A DNA stretch of 64,000 nt from a marine gamma proteobacterium HTCC2148 (GTDB lineage Bacteria; Pseudomonadota; Gammaproteobacteria; Pseudomonadales; Halieaceae): positions 68,852 through 132,851 of the forward strand of contig DS999225.1 of the NCBI GenBank assembly GCA_000156295.1, given 5' to 3'. This document shows, one piece after another, positions 36,226 through 44,704 of the stretch. Positions within the stretch are counted from its first letter, which is position 1, and every line of letters begins with the position of its first letter. The notes beneath the pieces are model-generated. The model worked only from the letters and a program-made list of their open reading frames with translations, was not told the DNA's origin and did no database searches. A program made the position numbers and the translations under genes.

Positions 36226-36957
36226 TTAGCTTCCGTTTACCAGGGACCGGATTTCGCGAATAGCCTGGACGCCCTCCGGGTTGTCGCCGTGAACACATAG
36301 CGTGTCAGCTTCCAGTGATAAGGTATGTCCACTCACAGTGGTCAGCGAACCATGCTCTATCAGTTGTGCAACCTGGGCGAGCATCTTGTCGCGGTCATGC
36401 ACTGCCCCGGGCTTGCGGCGGGATAACAATTTCCCATCGTCGTCATAGCATCGGTCAGCAAATACCTCAAACATGAGGTCCAGACCCATTTGACCGGCCT
36501 CAGCCCTGTGGCTGGTTGCGTCAGGCGTAGCTTGCAGCATGAGGGGCAGGGGGCGCTGATAGTCAGCGATTGCTTGCATGATCGCCAGACGTACCTCTGA
36601 TTTTGCCATCATGTCGTTGTAAAGAGCGCCGTGGGGCTTGATGTAGTCCAGGGATAAACCAGCGCTTTTCGCCATGCCATCCAGTGCTGATATCTGGTAG
36701 TGCAAGGAGGCGATAATTTCGTCGCTACTCAATGCCATGGATCGTCGTCCAAAGCCTACCAGGTCGGGGTAGGCGGGATGCGCACCGACACTAACGTCAT
36801 GCTGAGCTGCCAGTTGCAGGGTGTTGCGGATAGTCAGCGGGTCGCCCCCATGGAAGCCGCAGGCAATGTTGGCCTGGTCGATATGAGGCATAACCTCAGC
36901 GTCCAGCCCCATCGTCCAGCTGCCATAGCTCTCTCCCAAATCGCAATTCAGTCGCAT
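36226..36957 (-). CDS. pxpA: 5-oxoprolinase subunit A (LamB/YcsF family)
   Basis: A 243-residue protein with the LamB/YcsF opening LNCDLGESYGSW, then HIDQANIACGFHGGDP, AHPAYPDLVGFGRR and VKPHGALYN-like YIKPHGALYND, all conserved. AGGTGAGAG before the ATG is a good ribosome site. Together with pxpB and pxpC it makes the ATP-dependent enzyme that opens 5-oxoproline to glutamate. Confidence 0.93.
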   Translation of the reverse strand: MRLNCDLGESYGSWTMGLDAEVMPHIDQANIACGFHGGDPLTIRNTLQLAAQHDVSVGAHPAYPDLVGFGRRSMALSSDEIIASLHYQISALDGMAKSAGLSLDYIKPHGALYNDMMAKSEVRLAIMQAIADYQRPLPLMLQATPDATSHRAEAGQMGLDLMFEVFADRCYDDDGKLLSRRKPGAVHDRDKMLAQVAQLIEHGSLTTVSGHTLSLEADTLCVHGDNPEGVQAIREIRSLVNGS

Positions 36958-36972
36958 ATTTCTCTCACCTGT

Positions 36973-37758
36973 TTACATCACTGCCAGCTGGCTGTTTCGA
37001 AGGTCCGTCACCAGCATATGCCCGGGACTATGGGTGATCGCGAAGGGAGGTCTGGCCTTCTCCAACGCCACCTGTGGAGTAACACCACAGGCCCAGAACA
37101 CGGGCAGTTCATCCTCGGCAATATGGACAGCATCGCCGTAATCCGGAAGCTCCAGATTGTCTATTCCAATTAGTCCAGGGTCACCCATGTGAATAGGCGC
37201 CCCGTGCACCGAGGGAAAGCGCGTACAAATCTGTATAGCCCGTATCGCATCCGCAGCCTTAAAAGGACGCATGCTAACGACCATCTCGCCCGAGAACGGA
37301 CCTGCAGGTGCGCAGCTAATATCGGTGCGATACATGGGTACATTCACGCCCTCGCTGACATTGCGTACATTCAGGCCATCCGCCAACAGAGCCTCTTCAA
37401 AGGAGAATGAACAACCCAGTGCAAAAATGACCAGATCATCTCGCCAGTAGTCAGAAATATCCGGAACTTCTTCGCTAAGTTGACCATCGCGGAAAACGCG
37501 GTAGCTTGGCACATCAGTCCGTATGTCAATATCCCCCAAAAGAGGTAAGCCCACGTCCCCCGGGGCGTTGGATGTCGCTACCAGCGGGCATGGCTTGGGG
37601 TTTGCCTGACAGAAGCGCAAAAAATCGTTGGCCAAGTCGGCGGGCAGGATGGCCAGGTTGCACTGTACGAATCCTGGTGAATAACCAGACGTATTCCCGG
37701 TAAATTCACCCGTGCGAATGGCTTGGCGCAGCGCCGCGGGGGAGATGTCCTGATTCAT
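36973..37758 (-). CDS. D-glutamate cyclase N-terminal-domain protein (DUF1445/YcsI family)
   Basis: A 261-residue protein. ATG 37758 is chosen over ATG 37788 because AGGA lies 6 bases before it. It belongs to the YcsI/DUF1445 family, often annotated as putative hydro-lyase: [66 protein letters not shown] split over residues 148-173, and [26 protein letters not shown] near the end. DUF1445 is the N-terminal half of mitochondrial D-glutamate cyclase. First gene of the operon with pxpABC, DUF4392, D-amino-acid transaminase and alr; divergent from tesB. Confidence 0.88.
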   Translation of the reverse strand: MNQDISPAALRQAIRTGEFTGNTSGYSPGFVQCNLAILPADLANDFLRFCQANPKPCPLVATSNAPGDVGLPLLGDIDIRTDVPSYRVFRDGQLSEEVPDISDYWRDDLVIFALGCSFSFEEALLADGLNVRNVSEGVNVPMYRTDISCAPAGPFSGEMVVSMRPFKAADAIRAIQICTRFPSVHGAPIHMGDPGLIGIDNLELPDYGDAVHIAEDELPVFWACGVTPQVALEKARPPFAITHSPGHMLVTDLRNSQLAVM

Positions 37759-37794
37759 GAAAAATCCTGTACTGAATATTTGTTGCATATAAGT

Positions 37795-37822
37795 TTGGCA
37801 CAGAATCGGATATCTGGATAAT
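37795..37822 (+). promoter_or_regulatory. Candidate sigma-70 promoter for the thioesterase gene
   Basis: TTGGCA (37795-37800), 16-bp spacer, GATAAT (37817-37822), 37 bp before the ATG at 37860. It lies in the 101-bp region shared with the divergent D-glutamate/5-oxoproline operon. Confidence 0.4.
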
Positions 37823-37859
37823 AGCCGCTCGCGTTAGTTTCACTATTTGGACGAGTACA

Positions 37860-38699
37860 ATGCTGCAGCAGTTATTGGACATTCTGACCCTTGAGCCCTC
37901 AGGTGATGATGGCTTCGTGGGTGAGATCATGCACCCCAAGGGTTTCAGGGTATATGGCGGGCAAGTGCTGGCCCAGGCGCTGGAAGCGGCTCAAAGCACG
38001 GTCGACATTGATCGGGCTGTGCACTCGCAGCATGCCTATTTCTTGCGTGAGGGTAAAACAGACCGACCGATCCATTATCAGGTGGAGCGGGCCAGGGACG
38101 GCGGTAGTTTCAATTCTCGCCGGGTAGTTGCATCGCAAGACAACAGAACAATCCTGGTGTCTTCCATGTCTTTTCAGAGGCCTGACGACAGTTTCGACTT
38201 TCAGGAGTCCATACCGGAAGTTCCAGCTCCAGAAGATTTACCGTCAGAGCGCGAGCGCGCCAAGACTGATGGAATTTTTGATGAGGACTTCATGATCACC
38301 ACCGGCGAAGATATTGATGTGCGTATGGTTCACCCGATTCAGTGGGCCAATCCTGAACAGCGTCGGGGACAGTTATTTAACTGGATGAAAACTACCGGGC
38401 CTATGCCGGATGACCCTGCGCTGCACCGCAATATGCTAGCGTATTTCTCCGACACGATGCTGTTGGATGCGGGCCTGATTCAGCATGGTCGATCCTACTG
38501 GGACAGGGGCTTGCAGATCGCCAGCCTTGATCACGCTATCTGGTTTCACGCGGACTGCCGAACCGATGAGTGGCTGCTGCACTCTGCTGACCTGGAACGC
38601 AATAGTGGAGGAAGGACGCTGGTTAGTGGACGGTTTTACAGTCGTGAAGGTGTGCATGTGGCTACTGTCATGCAGCAAGGTTTGATGCGCAAGCGTTGA
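37860..38699 (+). CDS. tesB: Acyl-CoA thioesterase II (TesB)
   Basis: A 279-residue double-hotdog thioesterase. Motifs are GFRVYGGQVLAQALEAAQ and HSQHAYFLREGKTDRPIHYQVERARDGGSFNSRRV (split) in the first half, and LDHAIWFHAD (catalytic Asp) with DEWLLHS in the second half. It hydrolyses acyl-CoA to free acid and CoA. It is followed by an acyl-CoA synthetase gene after 66 bp on the same strand, so an acyl-CoA metabolic unit is likely. Confidence 0.93.
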   Translation: MLQQLLDILTLEPSGDDGFVGEIMHPKGFRVYGGQVLAQALEAAQSTVDIDRAVHSQHAYFLREGKTDRPIHYQVERARDGGSFNSRRVVASQDNRTILVSSMSFQRPDDSFDFQESIPEVPAPEDLPSERERAKTDGIFDEDFMITTGEDIDVRMVHPIQWANPEQRRGQLFNWMKTTGPMPDDPALHRNMLAYFSDTMLLDAGLIQHGRSYWDRGLQIASLDHAIWFHADCRTDEWLLHSADLERNSGGRTLVSGRFYSREGVHVATVMQQGLMRKR

Positions 38700-38765
38700 G
38701 TCGGTTGCTTTGGCCGACTAGACCCTTTAGTGTTTATAGATAAGCAATAGCCCCAGGATCGTTCT

Positions 38766-40319
38766 ATGCCGCACCCTTGTATTACCGCTCAAACCTTTCC
38801 TCACAAGCCCGCCATTATTATGGGTGGCTCCGGAGAAATGGTCACCTACCGTCAGCTGGATGAACGCTCAAACCAGGGCGCCCAATTGTTTCGCTCGCTG
38901 GGACTGAAGGCCGGGGATCATATTGCCCTGATGATGGAAAATAACGCTCGTTTCCTGGAAATATGCTGGGCGGCGCAGCGATCCGGTTTGATCTTTACCC
39001 CCATTGCAACGCACCTCAAGCGAGATGAAACAGAATATGTGTTGTCCAACTGCGGTGCCAGCTTGTTCATTGGTTCGCATCCACTAAAAGAGGCGGCGAT
39101 ACACGCAAAGGAAGATGCATCCGGGGTGGAACACTTCTTGATGGTCGGCGGTATTACAGATGGCTTCGACTCCTGGGAGGAGGCTTTAAGCCTGCAAGCC
39201 GTGGCGCCTATAGAGGATGAAAAAAATGGAGTGCCCATGCTTTACTCATCGGGTACTACCGGTCAGCCCAAGGGCGTTCTGGTGCCACCTCCGAGCGAGG
39301 AAGTTGATACTCCGCCAATGGCTGCGCGGCTTGGGCAGCTCTTCGGGTTTGGCGAAGAAACGGTCTATCTTTCGCCTGCGCCCCTTTATCACGCAGCTCC
39401 ATTGCACTACAACATGATGACTCTCTACCAGGGAGGCACCACGGTCGTTATGGAGAAATTCGATCCTGAAGGGGCCCTCGCCTTGATTGCAGAACACCGG
39501 GCGACGCATAGCCAATGGGTTCCGATCATGTTCATACGGATGCTAAAACTTCCACAGGAAGTGCGAGATCGCCACGATGTAAGTTCAATGCAGTTTGCTA
39601 TCCACGCCGCAGCACCTTGCCCGATCGAGGTGAAGGCCAGCATGATTGACTGGTGGGGTCCGGTTATTGTCGAGTATTACGCCGCCAGCGAGGGTATTGG
39701 TGCGACCATGATTGACTCTCAGGGTTGGCTGCTTCACCGGGGCTCCGTGGGTCCTGCAGTGTCTGGAGAGCTGCACATAGTGAGCGATGACGGTAGTGAG
39801 CTTCCGGTTGGTGAAATCGGCACGGTCTACTTCGGGGGTGAACAGGCAGTCTTTCACTATCATCAGGAAGACGAAAAGACCGCTGGTGCTTATAGCAAAG
39901 AAGGTTGGGCCACTACCGGTGATGTGGGCTATCTCGATGAAGATGGCTTTTTGTACCTCACAGATCGCAAAAATTTCATGATTATTTCTGGCGGGGTTAA
40001 TGTTTATCCCCAGGAAATAGAGAACCTGCTGATCACTCACGACAAGGTGGCCGATGTTGCTGTATTTGGTTTGCCCTGCGATGAGTTTGGCGAAAAAGTA
40101 CAGGCCGTTGTGCAGCCCATGAATTGGGCAGATGCAACCGATGAAACCGCTATTGAGATCATGGAATGGCTGCGTGAGCGGTTATCGCATATTAAGTTGC
40201 CCAAGGCGTTGGATTTTCACCCCAGCTTGCCACGGCTGGATAATGGCAAGCTTTACAAGCGTCACTTGATGGAAGAGTACAAGGGCGGCTCCCGTTCCGA
40301 CGACAAGCCAGAACAATAG
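38766..40319 (+). CDS. Acyl-CoA synthetase (AMP-binding, FadD-like)
   Basis: A 517-residue adenylate-forming enzyme. The P-loop-like motif is YSSGTTGQPKGV, followed by YYAASEG (A5), TGDVGYLDEDGFLYLTDRK (A7/A8 hinge), and the C-terminal catalytic lysine in LDNGKLYKRHL. It resembles CoA ligases of steroid or aromatic-acid degradation, but the substrate cannot be read from sequence. It converges on the second RND pump with 3 bp between stops. Confidence 0.9.
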   Translation: MPHPCITAQTFPHKPAIIMGGSGEMVTYRQLDERSNQGAQLFRSLGLKAGDHIALMMENNARFLEICWAAQRSGLIFTPIATHLKRDETEYVLSNCGASLFIGSHPLKEAAIHAKEDASGVEHFLMVGGITDGFDSWEEALSLQAVAPIEDEKNGVPMLYSSGTTGQPKGVLVPPPSEEVDTPPMAARLGQLFGFGEETVYLSPAPLYHAAPLHYNMMTLYQGGTTVVMEKFDPEGALALIAEHRATHSQWVPIMFIRMLKLPQEVRDRHDVSSMQFAIHAAAPCPIEVKASMIDWWGPVIVEYYAASEGIGATMIDSQGWLLHRGSVGPAVSGELHIVSDDGSELPVGEIGTVYFGGEQAVFHYHQEDEKTAGAYSKEGWATTGDVGYLDEDGFLYLTDRKNFMIISGGVNVYPQEIENLLITHDKVADVAVFGLPCDEFGEKVQAVVQPMNWADATDETAIEIMEWLRERLSHIKLPKALDFHPSLPRLDNGKLYKRHLMEEYKGGSRSDDKPEQ

Positions 40320-40322
40320 CAA

Positions 40323-43300
40323 TTAGGTTGCGGTAGGTCGGGTGAGTTCTACTTCCACTTTAAGGCTCGACGTTCGCTTCCCCGCTTTGGAAAATGGCAG
40401 GTAGAACACTGGCACCACAAACAGAGTGAAAAGGGTGCCAACCAGCATTCCACAGGTGATCATGACTCCAATGCTGAAGTGACTCTGCGCGCCAGCGCCG
40501 CTGGCAATCACCAGCGGCCAGATTCCCAGCACAGTTGCGAAAGTTGTCATTAGTATGGGACGCAGACGCTTGGAGGCGCCCTCTAGCACCGCCTCCCTTT
40601 TATCCATTCCCTGCCCAGCCAGCTTATTAGAGAATTCCACGATCAATATGCCGTGTTTGCTGATCAAGCCTATCAGTGTCAGTAGCCCGACCTGAGAGTA
40701 GATGTTGAGCGTCACAAAGCCGAGGGCGATGGGCACTACGGCACCAAAGATTGATAGCGGTACGGTGACTAGCACCACCAGCGGGTCTCGAAAGCTATTG
40801 AACTGAGCCGCTAGCACCAGGGAGATCAACGAGAGCGATAGGGCAAATAATACCGGGAACGATGCCGATTCCTGCACGAATTGTCGCGACGCGCCCGTGT
40901 GCCCGACGCGAAATCCACTGGGAGCTATTTCATTAAGCTTTTGTTCGAGAAACTCCAGGCCCGCACCGAGGCTGTTGGGAGGCATCATAAAACCCTGAAT
41001 CGTGGTGCTGTTGAGCTGCTGATACTGGGTCAAGGAGTTAGGCTCAACTCGAGAGTTCAGGGTGACTACGGCGGAAAGTGGCACCAATGTGCCGCTATCA
41101 GTGCGCAGGTAATAGCGCTCAAGTTCATCACTGGTTAGCCTGAAGTTTCTGCCGGCCTGCGGTATCACCTTGTAGGAACGACCTTCAAGGGTAAAGCGAT
41201 TCACCTCGGCTTCGCCTAGCATCACGGCCAGAGTCTCGCCGACTTCCTGCATGGATATACCCAGGCGAGACGCACGGTCCCGGTCTATTTCTACGGTAAT
41301 TTCCGGCCGATCAAAATTGAGACTCTGGGTGACAAAGGCAAACAAACCGGACTCTCTGGCCGCGGCAAGCAGTTCCTCGCCGACGCGCATTATTTCCCGG
41401 TATTCGGCGGTTGAGGCAACAACGAAGCTGACCGGCAGTCCCGCGTCAGAACCGGGTAACGATGGCTCGCCAAACGCGAATAATTCCATGCCGGTAATCT
41501 GTGAGAGCTTACCCTGCAATTCTGCCAGCAGTTCCTTTTGGTCGCGTTCGCGCTCGTCCCAGGGGTGCAGTGTTACTCCACCAAAGTTGCTGCCGGGCCT
41601 GATGACTTGCCAGCTGTGACTGAATTCTGGAATTTCCTGCCATATGTCGACGATCTGGGACAGATAAAAATCCTGATAGGCCAGATTGGCATAGCGAGGT
41701 GCACTGCCCGTAATGTAGACAGCCCCAGTGTCTTCCTCAGGGGCCAGTTCTTCCTGAGCGAGAAAGAAGAGAGCCGGAAGGCTGGCGAGAAGCACGCCGG
41801 CGAGCAGCAGCACTGCACCACGATTGTCCAGGCAAGTTGCTAGGAAGTGGCGATAGTGTTGGATTAGCGTCTCAAAGCGATGGTCCAGCCAATTAGCGAA
41901 TCGCCCCTGATGCGCTGAATCTTTGAGTACCCGGGAGCACATCATGGGAGTCAGCGTCAATGCGACTACGCCCGACACGATGACGGCTCCCGCCAGAGCC
42001 AGGGCGAACTCGCTGAACAGTGCGCCGGTAAGGCCGCCAATAAAGCTGATGGGTGCATAAACGGCCGCCAGGGTCAGGGTCATTGCAACAACCGGCCAAG
42101 CTACTTCTCGAGCGCCGGCAATGGCCGCGGCGTATGGGCTTGCACCTTCTTCAATATGACGATGCACGTTTTCTACCACTACAATGGCGTCATCGACCAC
42201 CAGACCGATGGCAATGACCAATGCAAGCAATGTCAGTAAGTTTAGGCTGAATCCCATGGTCATGATCAGGAAAACCACGCCAATGAGCGACAGCGGTATT
42301 GCGATCAGCGGAATCAGCACGACACGCAGTGAGCCCAGAAACAGGTAAATCACTAAAATGACAATGACGCTGGCCTCAATCAATGTGGTGAGTACCTGAC
42401 TGATGGCCTCATCGATAACCACGCTGCCGTCCCAGTCGATTAACATGTCCATGTCGGCTGGCAGTGCGGCTTCTATCTTCGGCAGGGTGGCGTGCACTGC
42501 CCTGGAGACTTCCAGAGGGTTGGCATCCGGTGTGGGAGTGATTGATAGAAAAACGGCAGCTTTACCGCTTGAAAGTGTTTTTACCTGATCGGTCTCAGAG
42601 TCCAGTTCGATGTCTGCCACATCGCCGAGTAAAATACGCTCATCGCCAGATTGCCTTACCACCAGGCCGCGGAATTCTTCCTCGGTTTGAAGCGTGGTTC
42701 GTGCGTCCACGGTGACCCTTACCAGGTTGCCCTCGGTGGCCCCTGCAGCCGATATAAAGTTGTCGCGCTGAATGGCGGCGTTGACGTCAGTAGCGGTGAC
42801 TCCCAGCGCCGCCATACGCACAGGGTCCAGCCTGATGCGCATGGCCAGTTTGTATGAAAAAACGTTCGCCTTGCCAACGCCGGGCAATGTTGCCAACTCT
42901 GGCTGTACGCTGCGCAACAGAAAGTCGGTGACCTGGTACAGAGTCATTTGTTCACTGTAAAACCCCAGCCAGATTAATCCGTCTCCTCCACCCGTGGCCG
43001 AAACAATCGGCTCTTCAATGTCTCTGGGTAGGTTGCCCCGGGCTTCACTCACCTTGGCGATGACTTCATTGAGAACGTTGTTGCTATCCTCACCAAGACG
43101 AACATAAATGGTGATATTGGATTCGCCGGGGTTGCTCTCCGAATTCATGTATTCAATGCCACGAGCGCCGGCAATGACCACCTGCAGTGGCGTAGTGACG
43201 AAACCCTGAACGGTGCGCGCAGAGGCGCCAGGGTAGTAGGTGTTGACATAGATGACACTGCGCTCCAGTTCGGGAAACTGGCGTAGTCCGATTTTTGACA

Positions 43301-43385
43301 GGGATGCACCGCCCAGTAGCAACAGCAGGCAACTGATGACGATGGCGAGTACGGGTCTCTGGATGAAGGCGTCGGTGAATTTCAT
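40323..43385 (-). CDS. RND multidrug efflux permease (HAE1-type)
   Basis: A 1020-residue inner-membrane transporter. The N-terminus FIQRPVLAIVISCLLLLLGG is TM1, the proton-relay aspartates are in GLVVDDAIVVVENVHRHIEEGA, and the late motif GLISKHGILIVEFSNKL is typical of HAE1 pumps. It overlaps the adaptor gene by 4 bp (ATGA). It is a different subtype from the pump at 8.4-11.5 kb. No outer-membrane channel gene is adjacent. Confidence 0.94.
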   Translation of the reverse strand: MKFTDAFIQRPVLAIVISCLLLLLGGASLSKIGLRQFPELERSVIYVNTYYPGASARTVQGFVTTPLQVVIAGARGIEYMNSESNPGESNITIYVRLGEDSNNVLNEVIAKVSEARGNLPRDIEEPIVSATGGGDGLIWLGFYSEQMTLYQVTDFLLRSVQPELATLPGVGKANVFSYKLAMRIRLDPVRMAALGVTATDVNAAIQRDNFISAAGATEGNLVRVTVDARTTLQTEEEFRGLVVRQSGDERILLGDVADIELDSETDQVKTLSSGKAAVFLSITPTPDANPLEVSRAVHATLPKIEAALPADMDMLIDWDGSVVIDEAISQVLTTLIEASVIVILVIYLFLGSLRVVLIPLIAIPLSLIGVVFLIMTMGFSLNLLTLLALVIAIGLVVDDAIVVVENVHRHIEEGASPYAAAIAGAREVAWPVVAMTLTLAAVYAPISFIGGLTGALFSEFALALAGAVIVSGVVALTLTPMMCSRVLKDSAHQGRFANWLDHRFETLIQHYRHFLATCLDNRGAVLLLAGVLLASLPALFFLAQEELAPEEDTGAVYITGSAPRYANLAYQDFYLSQIVDIWQEIPEFSHSWQVIRPGSNFGGVTLHPWDERERDQKELLAELQGKLSQITGMELFAFGEPSLPGSDAGLPVSFVVASTAEYREIMRVGEELLAAARESGLFAFVTQSLNFDRPEITVEIDRDRASRLGISMQEVGETLAVMLGEAEVNRFTLEGRSYKVIPQAGRNFRLTSDELERYYLRTDSGTLVPLSAVVTLNSRVEPNSLTQYQQLNSTTIQGFMMPPNSLGAGLEFLEQKLNEIAPSGFRVGHTGASRQFVQESASFPVLFALSLSLISLVLAAQFNSFRDPLVVLVTVPLSIFGAVVPIALGFVTLNIYSQVGLLTLIGLISKHGILIVEFSNKLAGQGMDKREAVLEGASKRLRPILMTTFATVLGIWPLVIASGAGAQSHFSIGVMITCGMLVGTLFTLFVVPVFYLPFSKAGKRTSSLKVEVELTRPTAT

Positions 43386-44455
43386 TGGGTGAATGCCGGA
43401 GAATTGTCCTGCAGGGTGACCCTGGCTCCGCGGTACAGCTTGTTCTGGCCGACGCTAACGACCCGGTCGCCAGCTTCCAACCCAGAGGTCACCGCGATTC
43501 GACCGTCCTTGACCGGCCCAGTCTGCACCACTCGCGGTGTGACCGTCATGCCCTCAGGATCTTCTTCAATAATGTAAACAGTATTGCCCTGCAGTGAATA
43601 AGTGACGGCCGTCTCGGGCAACGTAACCAAGTCCATAGGTTGGTCCAGATCGATTCGCAGTTGGGCAAACATTCCCGGGAGTAGACCGTTGCTGTCGATG
43701 ATGCGAGCCCGCAGCGCAAGGTTGCGGGTGGCCTGATCCACCGCAACGTCGAGGGCCTCCAGGGTTGCAGCAAATACCTGCTCCGATATTGCTGTGCTCA
43801 GCTCGATACCGAGTCCGGAGCGCAAGCGGGGGAAGAAGCGTGCTGGCACCGAGAAATCTACCTCCAGGTCGCTTAAGTCCTGCAAGGTAGTAATGACCGT
43901 ACCTGACTCGATGTAATCGCCGATTTTTACTTCGGTAATGCCAACAGTGCCAGCAAAAGGTGCCACAATTCGTTTATTGTCCAAGCGTGCTTCCGTCTCG
44001 GCCAAGGTGGCTATCGCCGCATCCAGCGCGGCGCGAGAGCGGTCGTATTGGGTTTGGGGAATGGATTTTTGTTTGATCAAGCTGGCGTCCCGCTTGTGAA
44101 GCTGCTGGGCCAATACTACGTTCGCCTCCTGCCGCTTTTTGCTCGCCTGTTCAACACTGTCGTTGAGCGTTAGCAGGAGTTGCCCTGCCTGCACCCGCTC
44201 GCCTGATTTGACCGGTATGGCAATAATTTCGCCGCTGGTCTCCGCAGCGAGATTGGCTCCGCGGGCGGCACGAATCGTACCGACAGCTTCCAGGGTAGTG
44301 GGCCAGGTATCAATTCTTGCCTCAGTGGCTGTTACCAGGGTCGGCGGCGGTGTGAAATCTGTATTGGCCAGAGTTTGGAACTTGTTGAAGAGGTAGCCGG
44401 TAATCGAGCCGAAAATCAGCACAAGGATTAAAATAACGGTCAGGTAAGGGCGCAA
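43382..44455 (-). CDS. RND efflux periplasmic adaptor
   Basis: A 357-residue membrane fusion protein. An N-terminal anchor (about residues 5-22) precedes a lipoyl domain (RAARGANLAAETSGEIIAIPV), a helical hairpin with KRQEANVVLAQQLHKRDASLIKQ, the return lipoyl half (KRIVAPFAGTVGITEVKIGDYI), and a barrel and membrane-proximal end (SGLEAGDRVVSVGQNKL). The start is TTG 44455; no in-frame ATG precedes the membrane anchor. It is the first gene of the pump operon. Confidence 0.9.
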   Translation of the reverse strand: MRPYLTVILILVLIFGSITGYLFNKFQTLANTDFTPPPTLVTATEARIDTWPTTLEAVGTIRAARGANLAAETSGEIIAIPVKSGERVQAGQLLLTLNDSVEQASKKRQEANVVLAQQLHKRDASLIKQKSIPQTQYDRSRAALDAAIATLAETEARLDNKRIVAPFAGTVGITEVKIGDYIESGTVITTLQDLSDLEVDFSVPARFFPRLRSGLGIELSTAISEQVFAATLEALDVAVDQATRNLALRARIIDSNGLLPGMFAQLRIDLDQPMDLVTLPETAVTYSLQGNTVYIIEEDPEGMTVTPRVVQTGPVKDGRIAVTSGLEAGDRVVSVGQNKLYRGARVTLQDNSPAFTQ

Positions 44456-44704
44456 TGCGGTCTCACTTTATCTATTGTTTTCAGGGAGATACTGCAGTCT
44501 AGGCCAGTTTTACAGTTATTTCACGGTTAATGGCAGAAATACTGCAGCGTGGGGGAGGCAGCGGGGCCGAGGCAAACCCGAGATTTCGGGTCATTCAGGT
44601 ATCCCACTCGATTATGATCAAGATTGCAATGTGTTCGCTGCCTACAAATTGCTTTATGCTAAGCCAAAGCCTCCTAATCAAGGCGGTCTCAAAGAGGTAA
44701 TTTG
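44456..44704. promoter_or_regulatory. Divergent intergenic region with repeated ATACTGCAG and a hairpin
   Basis: 249 bp between the efflux adaptor (minus) and the patatin gene (plus). The 9-mer ATACTGCAG occurs at 44489-44497 and 44539-44547, 50 bp apart; the first copy lies within the 8-bp palindrome ACTGCAGT. A perfect 6-bp hairpin ACCCGA-GATT-TCGGGT is at 44576-44591. These could be operator copies for the pump operon, but no regulator gene is adjacent. Confidence 0.3.
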
